The notes under the pieces are model-generated. The model ran no database searches. It was not told the origin of the DNA and saw only the letters and a program-made list of their open reading frames with translations. From JAWLGJ01 sp041685145 (GTDB lineage: Bacteria > Pseudomonadota > Alphaproteobacteria > Rhodospirillales > Magnetospirillaceae): a DNA stretch of 9,067 nt. The position numbers and the translations under genes are program-made. The stretch spans positions 1-9,067 of the forward strand of contig JAWLGJ010000075.1 of assembly GCA_041685145.1 (NCBI GenBank). The letters are read 5' to 3'. Shown piece after piece: positions 1 to 6,454 of the stretch (its first letter is position 1; every line of letters begins with the position of its first letter).

Positions 1-1321
1 CGGCCAGGGCCGGCGCCGGGGCCACGTCGGACAGCAGCGGCGCGTAGACGCGGGCGGCCTGCACCGGGCGGCGCGCGGCGTGGCCGGCCTCCAGCCCGTG
101 CGCCACCGCCGCCAGCAGCGCCTCGGGGGTGCGCGCGGCGCGCGCCGCCTGATACAAGAAGGCACGCGAGCGCACGCCGCCGCGGGCGACGAATTCCTCG
201 GCGGCGGCGGTGCGCTCGTCGCCCTCGGGGCGGACGAGGGTGTAGACCTGCGCCAGGGCCCGCGCCGGCAGCGCGCCGATGCATTCGGCCTCTTCGGCGG
301 CGGCCAGCCGGTCCTCCGGGCGCGCCGGCAGCCCCAGGGCCACCGCCCGCAACGCCGCCGCCGGGGCGCCGCGCAGCGCGTCGGCGGGCAACGGGCGCTC
401 GGTTAGGCGCAGCAGCGCCAGATGCAGCGGCGTCGGCCGCGGCAGGCTCGTAAGGTCGGGCACCGGCACGTCCTGGGCGGCCTCGGCAAGGGTGAAGAAG
501 GCCTCGTCGTCGTCACCCAGCTCGCGCAGCAACGACACCCCCAGCGCCGCCTCGCCGTGGCGGCCGGCGAGCAACTGGCAGAGCACGCGCAGCTTGGCCC
601 AATAGGAGCCGGTCCCCGCGCGCATGGCGGCGTCGCCGGCGGCGCAGGCGGCCTCATCGCGCCCCGACAGCAGCGCCGCATCGACGCGCAGGCGCTGCAG
701 GTCCGGGGTCTGGGCCGGCTTCGGCACCGCCTCCAGCAGCGCCAGCGCCCCTTCGACGGCGCCCATCGCCAACAGGCCCTCCACCCGCAGGCGCAGCAGG
801 TCCGCGCCCGCGTCGGCGCCGTCCGCGCCGAGCGGCGCCGCCGCCGTCGACAGCAGCAGCCGCCGCATCAGGTCGCGCGCCGGGCGCGAATAGGTGCGCG
901 CCGGCAGCATCGGCAGCAGTTGCGCCACGGCGGCGGCGGGGGTGCCGTCCCACATGGCGACGCCGAAGCCGCCGCCGGCCTCGTCCAGGGTGCCGACGGC
1001 GTTGGCGTCCGGCGCCGCCAGCGTCCCCACCTCGACCTCGGCCATCGGCCGCAGCGGCAGGCGGGGGCGGCGGTCGGGCGCCGGGCCGGCGGCGTCCGTC
1101 CGCGGCCGGGGGCCGCCGGCGTCGGCAGCCCCTCCCGGCGCGGCGTCGGCGCCGCTGTCGGCGGGCGCGGCCTCACCGTCCTCGGCGGGCGCAGGCGTGG
1201 CCTGCAGGCGCAGGGGCGCGTTCTGGGCGCTGGCCTGCGACGGCGCCGCCAGCAGGACCGCCGCCGTCATCGCCGCCAGAACGGAAAGACGCCGCCTCGG
1301 CCTATTGCCGCAGTCGATCAT
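1..1321 (-). CDS. Exported Ala-rich helical-repeat protein of unknown function (3' end beyond window)
   Basis: An open frame of 440 codons reads leftwards from ATG at 1321 to the window edge without a stop, so the C-terminus is missing. The start is backed by an AGGAG ribosome site at 1329-1333, 7 bases upstream and inside the preceding small gene. Residues 7-11 (RPRRR) followed by a hydrophobic stretch to about residue 26 and an A-S-A site ending at residue 32 form a typical Sec signal peptide, so the product should be periplasmic or secreted. Residues 33-90 are a low-complexity Ala/Pro/Gly/Asp linker. From about residue 125 onward the protein is a run of amphipathic Leu/Ala-rich helices resembling TPR-type or other alpha-solenoid repeats, with Cys at 226, 248 and 347. 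I recognise no catalytic motif. Codon use matches the neighbours. The frame and signal peptide are seen directly; the solenoid fold is inferred from composition and helix spacing. A periplasmic scaffold or envelope-assembly role is possible but unproven. Confidence 0.85.
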   Translation of the reverse strand, partial: MIDCGNRPRRRLSVLAAMTAAVLLAAPSQASAQNAPLRLQATPAPAEDGEAAPADSGADAAPGGAADAGGPRPRTDAAGPAPDRRPRLPLRPMAEVEVGTLAAPDANAVGTLDEAGGGFGVAMWDGTPAAAVAQLLPMLPARTYSRPARDLMRRLLLSTAAAPLGADGADAGADLLRLRVEGLLAMGAVEGALALLEAVPKPAQTPDLQRLRVDAALLSGRDEAACAAGDAAMRAGTGSYWAKLRVLCQLLAGRHGEAALGVSLLRELGDDDEAFFTLAEAAQDVPVPDLTSLPRPTPLHLALLRLTERPLPADALRGAPAAALRAVALGLPARPEDRLAAAEEAECIGALPARALAQVYTLVRPEGDERTAAAEEFVARGGVRSRAFLYQAARAARTPEALLAAVAHGLEAGHAARRPVQAARVYAPLLSDVAPAPALA

Positions 1322-1436
1322 CGGGTATCTCCTGGACGACCCGCGTGGTGGGCGCCGGAGGCTCCCACACGGCCAGCCACGCGGCGCCGCTCGCCACGAC
1401 CGCCAGAACCAGGACAAGAAGGAATCGGGATAGCAA
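1302..1436 (-). CDS. Small single-pass membrane protein, 44 aa, TTG start
   Basis: This short frame starts at TTG 1436 and ends in TAG at 1302-1304. It overlaps the next gene's start by 20 bases, which suggests translational coupling. No ATG lies nearby in frame, and a GGAG ribosome site at 1445-1448 sits 8 bases before the TTG, which decides the start. Residues 1-4 (MLSR) lead into a hydrophobic helix at about 5-24, followed by a short polar tail containing W-E-P-P-A-P and ending I-P-D-D-R-L-R-Q. The expected topology is an N-terminal anchor with the tail in the periplasm. The tail's A-P-T and I-P-x-D-R pattern looks familiar to me from short hypothetical proteins of Rhodospirillales, but this is memory and unverified. 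The overlap with an exported protein hints that the two work together at the membrane. Function unknown. Confidence 0.68.
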   Translation of the reverse strand: MLSRFLLVLVLAVVASGAAWLAVWEPPAPTTRVVQEIPDDRLRQ

Positions 1437-1501
1437 TTGCGCAACTCCACACCTAAGATGTCGCCCGGGCGGGCCGGCGCTGCCGAACCGCCGCACGTCC
1501 C

Positions 1502-1526
1502 GCCCGGAGCGTCGACCGTGCCGGGC
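1502..1526. repeat. Inverted repeat in the divergent spacer
   Basis: GCCCGG at 1502-1507 is matched by CCGGGC at 1521-1526 around a 13-base centre that itself contains GTCGAC. It lies between the two divergent units and about 37 bases upstream of the TATAAT at 1563, so it could be a regulator-binding site. In DNA this GC-rich, six-base inverted repeats also arise by chance, so the call is tentative. Confidence 0.25.
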
Positions 1527-1536
1527 AGCGTGAGGG

Positions 1537-1575
1537 TCGATCATGGCGATTGCGGGGCAGTCTATAATCCGATGG
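1537..1575 (+). promoter_or_regulatory. Candidate promoter of the aroK operon
   Basis: A perfect TATAAT hexamer at 1563-1568 stands out in a region that is otherwise almost all G and C. It would place a transcription start near 1575, about 42 bases ahead of the chosen aroK ATG. No good -35 hexamer exists at the usual spacing; the nearest sequence around 1537-1545 matches poorly. The promoter may therefore depend on an activator or be weak. Confidence 0.45.
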
Positions 1576-1616
1576 GGGCAGGCGCAACGGCACCGAAAGG
1601 GGTGTCGCCGGGCGCG

Positions 1617-2159
1617 ATGAACGGCTTGCACGACCCCGCCCGCAGCATCGTCCTCATCGGCCTCATGGGCGCCGGCAAGAGCTGCATCGGCCGCCGCTTG
1701 GCGCAGCGGCTGAACCTGCCCTTCCGCGACGCCGACAGCGAGATCGAGCAGGCCGCCGGCTGCTCGGTGGCCGACATCTTCGCCCTCTACGGCGAGGCCG
1801 CCTTTCGGGACGGCGAGCGCCGGGTGATCGCCCGCCTGCTGGACGGCCCGCCCGGCGTGCTGGCGCTGGGCGGCGGCGCCTTCATCGACACCGAGACGCG
1901 GGCTTTGGTGCGACAGAAAAGCGTGTCGGTGTGGCTGCGGGCCGGGCTCGACCTGCTGGTGCAACGCACCGCCGGCCGCGGCCACCGGCCCCTGCTCAAC
2001 CAGGGCGATCCCCGCGAAATTCTGGAGAGGCTGATGGCGCAGCGATACCCGGTCTATGCCGAGGCCGACATCGTCGTCGACGCCCGCGACGAGCCGCCCG
2101 AAGCGACCACCGAGCGGGTGCTGGCGGCGCTGGAAAGCGCCGGGGCGCTGGCGCGATGA
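1617..2159 (+). CDS. aroK: Shikimate kinase
   Basis: It phosphorylates shikimate at the 3-hydroxyl with ATP in the cytoplasmic pathway to chorismate and the aromatic amino acids. The 180-residue length is normal for the family. Visible motifs are the Walker A loop G-L-M-G-A-G-K-S (residues 15-22), the shikimate/Mg region D-A-D-S-E-I-E (38-44), F-R-x-x-E (63-67), the G-G-G-A turn (85-88) and the lid arginine in R-P-L-L (124-127). I chose ATG 1617 because the Walker A loop then lies at the usual distance from the N-terminus and a TATAAT box predicts transcription starting after the alternative ATG at 1572. An AAGGGG ribosome site lies at 1597-1602, rather far upstream (14 bases). The gene overlaps aroB in an ATGA junction, so the two are co-translated steps of one pathway. 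The identity is firm; the exact start is less so. Confidence 0.95.
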   Translation: MNGLHDPARSIVLIGLMGAGKSCIGRRLAQRLNLPFRDADSEIEQAAGCSVADIFALYGEAAFRDGERRVIARLLDGPPGVLALGGGAFIDTETRALVRQKSVSVWLRAGLDLLVQRTAGRGHRPLLNQGDPREILERLMAQRYPVYAEADIVVDARDEPPEATTERVLAALESAGALAR

Positions 2160-3289
2160 CGGCGACGGCACGGGACGAACTGCGGGTGGCGCTGGGGGCG
2201 CGAAGCTACCCCATCCTGGTCGGCGGCGGCCTGCTGGACGCGGCGGGGGCGGAGATGCGCCCTCACCTGCGGCAGCCGCGGGTGTTCGTGGTGACCGACG
2301 CCACCGTGGCGGCGCTGTATCTGGAGCGGCTGCGCGGCGCCCTCGACGATGCCGGCATCCGCCATGATGCCTGCGTGCTGCCGCCGGGCGAGGGCACCAA
2401 GAGCTTCCATCACCTCGAAGATCTCGTCGAGGCGATGCTGGCGGCGCGCTGCGAGCGCCGCACCACCGTCGTCGCCCTCGGCGGCGGGGTGGTCGGCGAT
2501 CTGGCCGGTTTCGCCGCCGCGGTGCTGCTGCGCGGGGTGGATTTCGTGCAGGTGCCGACGACGCTGCTGGCGCAGGTCGATTCCAGCGTCGGCGGCAAGA
2601 CCGGCATCAACAGCCGCCACGGCAAGAACCTCATCGGCGCCTTCCACCAGCCGCGGCTGGTGCTGGCCGATACTGGCGTGCTCGACAGCCTGCCCCGGCG
2701 GCAGTTGCTGGCCGGCTATGCCGAGGTGGTGAAATATGGCGTCATCGACGATCCCGCTTTCTTCGCCTGGCTGGAGGCCAACGGCGCCGGCGTCATCGAC
2801 GGCGACGAGGCGGCGCGGCGGCACGCGGTGCTGCAAAGCTGCCGCGCCAAGGCGCGCGTGGTCGCCGCCGACGAGCGCGAGACCGGCGCCCGCGCGCTGC
2901 TCAATCTCGGCCACACCTTCGCGCACGCCCTGGAGGCCGAGGCCGGCTACACCGACGAGTTGCTGCACGGCGAGGCGGTGGCCGTCGGCATGGTGATGGC
3001 GCTGGACCTGTCGGCGCGGCTGGGCCTGTGCCCGCCCGACGACGCCGCCCGCCTGCGCCGCCATCTGGCGGCGACGGGCCTGCCGACCTCGCCCTTGGAC
3101 GTGCGGCCGGCGGGGTGGGACGCGGCGCGCCTGATCGCGCACATGGCCGGCGACAAGAAGGTCCGCGACGGCCGCATCACCTTCGTGCTGGCGCACGGCA
3201 TCGGCGCGGCGGTGCTGCGCGACGACGTGCCGGCGGCTGAGCTGGCCGCCCTCGTGCGCGACGCCACCACCCCCGCCGCGCCCTCCTGA
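2156..3289 (+). CDS. aroB: 3-dehydroquinate synthase
   Basis: It converts DAHP to 3-dehydroquinate, the second step of the shikimate pathway, using NAD+ and a divalent metal. The 377 residues match the family length. Motifs in order are P-P-G-E-x-x-K (76-82), the NAD-binding G-G-G-V-V-G-D-L-A-G-F (109-119), P-T-T-L-L-A-Q-V-D-S-S-V-G-G-K-T-G (134-150), G-K-N-L-I-G-A-F-H-Q-P (156-166), and the metal ligands Glu190 (in G-Y-A-E-V-V-K-Y-G), His253 (L-G-H-T-F-A-H) and His271 (L-H-G-E-A-V-A). The D-K-K-V-R-D-G loop is at 333-339. The ATG overlaps the aroK stop (ATGA) and no strong ribosome site precedes it, so translation probably depends on ribosomes finishing aroK. No key residue is missing. Confidence 0.97.
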   Translation: MTATARDELRVALGARSYPILVGGGLLDAAGAEMRPHLRQPRVFVVTDATVAALYLERLRGALDDAGIRHDACVLPPGEGTKSFHHLEDLVEAMLAARCERRTTVVALGGGVVGDLAGFAAAVLLRGVDFVQVPTTLLAQVDSSVGGKTGINSRHGKNLIGAFHQPRLVLADTGVLDSLPRRQLLAGYAEVVKYGVIDDPAFFAWLEANGAGVIDGDEAARRHAVLQSCRAKARVVAADERETGARALLNLGHTFAHALEAEAGYTDELLHGEAVAVGMVMALDLSARLGLCPPDDAARLRRHLAATGLPTSPLDVRPAGWDAARLIAHMAGDKKVRDGRITFVLAHGIGAAVLRDDVPAAELAALVRDATTPAAPS

Positions 3290-3310
3290 CCCTCAAGCCC
3301 TGGCTGGATC

Positions 3311-4582
3311 ATGACTGCCACACTCGTCGCCATCCTCGTCCTGCTGGTGTTTTCCGGCTTCTTCTCCGCCTCCGAGACGGCGCTGACCGCCGCCTCGAAG
3401 CCGCTGCTGCACCAGATGGCGCAGGAGGGCAACCCCCGCGCCATCCGCGTCAGCGCCCTGCTGGACCACAAGGAGCGGCTGCTGGGCGCCATCCTGCTGG
3501 GCAACAACCTGGTCAACATCCTGGCCTCGGCGCTGGCGACCAGCGTGCTCATTACCGTGGCGGGTGAGGCGGGCGTCGCCTACGCCACCGTCATCATGAC
3601 CCTCATCGTCCTGATTTTCGGCGAGATTCTGCCCAAGACCTATGCCATCCACAACGCCACCGGCCTGGCCTTGGCGGTGTCGCCGATCATCCGCGCCATC
3701 GTCTGGCTGCTGACGCCCTTCGTGGCGGTGATTCACGCCTTCACCGGCACCGTGCTGACGCTGTTCCGGGGGCGGATCGGCTCGCGCCAGGACATGGACA
3801 CCGCCCTGGCCGAGCTGCGCGGCGCCATCGAGATGCACGCCGGCGAGGAGGTGCGGCACGAGCGCGCCATGCTGCGCAGCATCCTCGACCTCTCCGAGGT
3901 CGAGGTCGGCGAGATCATGACCCACCGCAAAAGCGTCGCCATGCTCGACGCCGACCAGCCGCCCGGGACGCTGCTGGAACAGGTGCTGGAAAGCCGCTAC
4001 ACGCGGCTGCCGCTGTGGAGCGGCGAGCCCGACAACATCGTCGGCGTGCTCCACGCCAAGGCGCTGCTGCGGGCGGTGCGGGCCACCGGCGACATCGAGC
4101 AGGTCGACCCCGTGGCGCTGGCCTCGCCGCCGTGGTTCATCCCCGAATCGACCTCGCTGTTCGAGCAGCTTCAGGCCTTCCGCGACCGCCGCGAGCACTT
4201 CGCCCTGGTGGTGGACGAATACGGCGCCTTCCAGGGCATCGTCACCCTCGAGGACATACTGGAGGAAATCGTCGGCGAAATCTCCGACGAGCACGACCTG
4301 GCGGTCACCGGCGTGCGCCCGCAGCCCGACGGCGCCTTTGTCGTCGCCGGCGACATGACCATCCGCGACCTCAACCGCGACCTGGACTGGAACCTGCCCG
4401 ACGAGCCCGCCGCCACCGTCGCCGGGCTGGTGCTGCACGAATCGCGCATGATCCCCGAGGTCGGCCAGACCTTCCTGTTCCACGGCTTCCGCTTCGAGAT
4501 CCTGCGCCGCCACCGCAACCAGATCACCGCCTTGCGCATCACCCCGCCGCGGCCCGGCGAGGGCGCCGCCGAGGGCGCCTGA
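3311..4582 (+). CDS. CNNM/CorC (HlyC/CorC) family membrane protein with CBS domains
   Basis: The 423-residue protein has the full architecture of this family. An N-terminal CNNM/DUF21 membrane domain spans about residues 1-150, with the F-F-S-A-S-E-T-A-L-T signature at 17-26 and G-E-I-L-P-K-T at 104-110. It is followed by two CBS domains (about 205-265 and 270-328, the second containing D-E-Y-G-A-F-Q-G-I-V-T-L-E-D) and a CorC/HlyC C-terminal domain (about 335-412). Family members are linked to Mg2+ (and Co2+) efflux or homeostasis, with the CBS pair sensing nucleotides. The old 'hemolysin' label is not supported by mechanism. It begins 21 bases after aroB with only a weak ribosome site (GGA at 3306-3308) and no terminator between, so it is likely co-transcribed with aroKB. 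The exact ion substrate cannot be read from the sequence. Confidence 0.92.
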   Translation: MTATLVAILVLLVFSGFFSASETALTAASKPLLHQMAQEGNPRAIRVSALLDHKERLLGAILLGNNLVNILASALATSVLITVAGEAGVAYATVIMTLIVLIFGEILPKTYAIHNATGLALAVSPIIRAIVWLLTPFVAVIHAFTGTVLTLFRGRIGSRQDMDTALAELRGAIEMHAGEEVRHERAMLRSILDLSEVEVGEIMTHRKSVAMLDADQPPGTLLEQVLESRYTRLPLWSGEPDNIVGVLHAKALLRAVRATGDIEQVDPVALASPPWFIPESTSLFEQLQAFRDRREHFALVVDEYGAFQGIVTLEDILEEIVGEISDEHDLAVTGVRPQPDGAFVVAGDMTIRDLNRDLDWNLPDEPAATVAGLVLHESRMIPEVGQTFLFHGFRFEILRRHRNQITALRITPPRPGEGAAEGA

Positions 4583-4710
4583 ACGGGCTACCCCGTCGGC
4601 GCCCGACACTGCCCCCAAAGAAGGCGGTCTTCGGCCCTGGCCGCCGTCGCCGCCCGCGCCAAGATCGAATGTCATGGGCGCGCCGCGCGCACGGGGTAGG
4701 AGCGACGACG

Positions 4711-4908
4711 ATGGTGACGATCAGGCGCAGGAACGACCGGGCGCTGGTCAGCCTGGGCGACTACCACGCGGTGGTGCGGCTGGAGAACGGCGGCCTGCGC
4801 CGCGGGGCGGCGCATCTGCCGCTGAGTCCCGACACCGCCCTGCCCGCCGCCTGCGAGGCCGGCTGGACCACCTATGAGGCGGCGCTGCGGGAGTTCCAGC
4901 GCGACTAA
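4711..4908 (+). CDS. Orphan small protein, 65 aa, unknown function
   Basis: The start at ATG 4711 is supported by GGAG at 4699-4702, 8 bases upstream. An in-frame ATG at 4669 lacks such a site. The product is soluble and begins with a basic segment (M-V-T-I-R-R-R-N-D-R). It then has short beta-like stretches (A-L-V-S-L-G-D-Y and A-V-V-R-L-E-N-G-G) and ends in a likely helix, W-T-T-Y-E-A-A-L-R-E-F-Q-R-D. There is no signal peptide or membrane segment. It follows the CNNM gene by 128 bases and converges on yciB, sharing bases 4905-4907 of the two stop codons. Third-position GC is high, as in real genes here. I recognise no family. Given its size it could be a small regulator or a lineage-specific housekeeping protein, but nothing in the sequence decides this. 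Confidence 0.6.
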   Translation: MVTIRRRNDRALVSLGDYHAVVRLENGGLRRGAAHLPLSPDTALPAACEAGWTTYEAALREFQRD

Positions 4909-5489
4909 AGGCCGCCCCGGCCCTCCTCCTCGGGCTCGGGAAGCTGATGCCGGTTCATCAGCGGCATCTGGCTGAGGACGAAGCCGAAGGTCAGCACCAG
5001 GATGCCGAAGACCTTGAATCCCACCCAGAAATCCGTGCTCTGGGTGCGCCAGACGATCTCGTTGAGCACCGCCATGACGGCGAAGAACACCCCGAAGCGG
5101 AAGCTCAGCCGCCGCCAGCCTTCCCCGTCCATGCGCCAGGCGGCGCCCAGCACGGGCTTCAGCAGCGGCCGGTTCACAGCCAGCCCGCCCAGCAGCACCG
5201 CCGCCATCAGCGCCTGCACGATGGTCGGCTTCATCTTGTAGAAGGTCTGGTCGCCGGTCAGCAGCGACAGGCCGCCGAAGCCGGCCACCAGCACGCCGGC
5301 GACCACCGACATCACCGGCACCCGCCGAGCCAGCGCCAGCGACAGCGCCAGCGCCAGCAGCGTCGCCACCACGATCACCGCCACCGCCGCCATGAAGCCG
5401 AAGGCGAGGTAGGTGACGAAGAAGGCCGCCAGCGGCCCGTAATCCACCGTCGGCCGCACCCAGGCGGGGGCCTCGGCTTGCCTGCTCAC
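4905..5489 (-). CDS. yciB: Inner-membrane septation protein A family (YciB/IspZ)
   Basis: This 194-residue integral membrane protein has about five hydrophobic segments (roughly 16-34, 36-54, 58-74, 88-104, 130-145) plus a last one at 156-176. Family hallmarks are visible: D-Y-G-P-L-A-A-F-F near residue 16, F-Y-K-M-K-P-T-I-V-Q-A-L (83-94), N-E-I-V-W-R-T-Q-S-T-D-F-W-V-G-F-K (143-159) and S-Q-M-P-L-M (173-178). Members act at the inner membrane in envelope maintenance and cell division. In Shigella a relative is needed for septation and intercellular spread. The start is GTG at 5489 with a strong GGAGG site (5495-5499) five bases upstream. It is divergent from the rhomboid gene by 65 bases and converges on a small orphan gene. 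The acidic C-terminal tail P-E-P-E-E-E-G is unremarkable. Confidence 0.93.
   Translation of the reverse strand: MSRQAEAPAWVRPTVDYGPLAAFFVTYLAFGFMAAVAVIVVATLLALALSLALARRVPVMSVVAGVLVAGFGGLSLLTGDQTFYKMKPTIVQALMAAVLLGGLAVNRPLLKPVLGAAWRMDGEGWRRLSFRFGVFFAVMAVLNEIVWRTQSTDFWVGFKVFGILVLTFGFVLSQMPLMNRHQLPEPEEEGRGGL
5332..5365. repeat. Short CAGCGC-type tandem repeat inside yciB
   Basis: Near-perfect six-base units (GCCAGC/GACAGC) repeat across this stretch of yciB. They encode the alternating Leu-Ala run of the second membrane helix (residues about 44-54). The repeat is explained by the protein sequence but could be prone to in-frame expansion or contraction. Confidence 0.5.
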
Positions 5490-5543
5490 GCTGTCCTCCC
5501 TTCCGGCGGTGTCGGTTGTGCGCGCCTCACCGCGCGCCTACCC

Positions 5544-5549
5544 TATAAG
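5544..5549. promoter_or_regulatory. A/T-rich element, possible bidirectional -10 box
   Basis: The sequence CTATAAG reads as TATAAG on the plus strand and CTTATAG (TTATAG) on the minus strand, in an otherwise GC-rich 65-base spacer between yciB and the rhomboid gene. On the plus strand it lies only five bases before the rhomboid ATG, which would give a leaderless or nearly leaderless transcript. No convincing -35 was found on either strand at standard spacing. Confidence 0.35.
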
Positions 5550-5554
5550 CCATC

Positions 5555-6370
5555 ATGTTCACCATCCCGCTCTTCGACGACAACCCCACCCGGCGCACGC
5601 CCTTCGTCACCTGGGCCTTGATCGCCGCCTGCGTGCTGGTCTTCCTGTGGCAGAAGACGCTGCCGCCGGGCGCCGAGGAGGCGATGGTCTATGCCCTGGG
5701 GGTGATTCCGGCGGTGCTGTTCGGCAGCGCCGACCTGCCCCCCGACGTCCGCGTGGTGCCGCCCTGGGCCAGCGTGCTGACCTCGATGTTCCTGCACGGC
5801 AGTTGGGGCCATCTGCTGGGCAACATGCTGTATCTTTGGATTTTCGGCAACAATGTCGAGGACGCGATGGGGCATGGGCGCTACGTCGCGTTTTATGTGC
5901 TGGCGGGCACGGCGGCGGCGCTGCTGCAGGGCATGACGGCGCCGCAGGCGACCATCCCGATGATCGGCGCCAGCGGCGCCATCGCCGGGGTGCTGGGCGC
6001 CTATCTGCTGCTGCATCCGCACGCCAATGTGCGGGTGCTGCTGGTCATCCTGCTGTTCATCCGCATCATCAACGTGCCGGCGGTGTTCGTGCTGGGGCTG
6101 TGGTTCCTGGTGCAGTTGATGAGCGGCGCCATGACCCCCGCCGATGTCGGCGGCGTCGCCTTCTGGGCCCATGTCGGCGGCTTCGTCGCCGGGGTGGCGC
6201 TGATTCCGGTGTTCAAGGAGCGCGGCGTGCCGCTGTTCACCGACGGCCATTCCAAGCCCTTCAGCAGTATGCGCGCCCGCGAGGGCATCCACCGCCCGCG
6301 CCCGCCGCCGCCGCGCGGGCGCCCCGGCGAGCGCGGCCCCTGGGGGCGCCGGCCGGGACCGTGGGGCTGA
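5555..6370 (+). CDS. Rhomboid-family intramembrane serine protease
   Basis: Rhomboids cut membrane proteins within the bilayer using a Ser-His dyad. In this 271-residue protein the nucleophile is Ser140 in G-A-S-G-A-I and the partner is His206 in A-H-V-G-G-F. The oxyanion-side pair His86/Asn90 in G-H-L-L-G-N corresponds to the conserved H-x-x-x-N of helix 2. About six membrane segments are visible (about 18-33, 80-98, 108-126, 137-152, 160-187, 200-219), preceded by a short cytoplasmic N-terminus with P-T-R-R-T-P. An extended loop between the first two helices (34-78) is present. The tail from about residue 236 is rich in Pro, Arg and Gly and looks disordered. No ribosome site is obvious before ATG 5555, and a TATAAG box lies five bases upstream, so leaderless translation is possible. 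All key residues are present, so it should be an active protease; the substrate is unknown. Confidence 0.93.
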   Translation: MFTIPLFDDNPTRRTPFVTWALIAACVLVFLWQKTLPPGAEEAMVYALGVIPAVLFGSADLPPDVRVVPPWASVLTSMFLHGSWGHLLGNMLYLWIFGNNVEDAMGHGRYVAFYVLAGTAAALLQGMTAPQATIPMIGASGAIAGVLGAYLLLHPHANVRVLLVILLFIRIINVPAVFVLGLWFLVQLMSGAMTPADVGGVAFWAHVGGFVAGVALIPVFKERGVPLFTDGHSKPFSSMRAREGIHRPRPPPPRGRPGERGPWGRRPGPWG

Positions 6371-6397
6371 CGCGGCCCCAGGCGTGAATCCTTTCTT
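6362..6397 (+). terminator. Weak terminator-like hairpin after the rhomboid gene
   Basis: TGGGGC at 6362-6367 pairs with GCCCCA at 6375-6380, and the stem can extend by a G-T and a G-C pair to leave a three-base loop. A T-rich stretch (CTTTCTT) follows at 6391-6397, but ten bases separate it from the stem, so this is not a standard intrinsic terminator. The stem overlaps the rhomboid stop codon. Confidence 0.3.
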
Positions 6398-6424
6398 AAC
6401 GGTCGTGCGCGCATCATCGGGGCC

Positions 6425-6454
6425 TTGACCGTCTGGTTTCGTCGGTGGCATCGT
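6425..6454 (+). promoter_or_regulatory. Candidate min operon promoter
   Basis: TTGACC at 6425-6430, preceded by C, fits the alphaproteobacterial -35 pattern well. The -10 position around 6448-6454 (GCATCG/CATCGT) is a poor match. Transcription from here would start near 6460, about 20 bases before the minC ATG. The role as a promoter is an inference. Confidence 0.35.

Noticed and set aside
422..1456. A 344-codon plus-strand open frame at the left end
   Set aside because: It is Arg/Gln/Gly-rich with no motifs. The minus-strand frame over the same bases has a signal peptide, a ribosome site and normal codon use.
1437..1616. Extending aroK upstream to ATG 1437 or ATG 1572
   Set aside because: The extension adds a non-conserved stretch before the usual N-terminus. 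The TATAAT at 1563-1568 predicts transcription starting after both alternatives.
1302..2171. A long minus-strand frame of 289 codons running across aroK
   Set aside because: Only its last 44 codons, from TTG 1436, look like a real protein. The upstream part lies antisense to aroK and is low-complexity.
2054..3196. A 380-codon open frame antisense to aroB
   Set aside because: It has the same shadow character: Gln/His/Arg/Ala-rich translation with no motifs, lying over an intact aroB.
3293..4675. A 460-codon open frame antisense to the CNNM/CorC gene
   Set aside because: It is a by-product of GC-rich codon use in the opposite strand. Its translation is low-complexity, Gly/Gln/Asp/His-rich and has no domain logic, while the plus strand encodes a complete known protein.
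4583..4710. A terminator after the CNNM/CorC gene
   Set aside because: A five-pair stem (ACGGG/CCCGT at 4583-4596) exists, but it is short and not followed by T residues.
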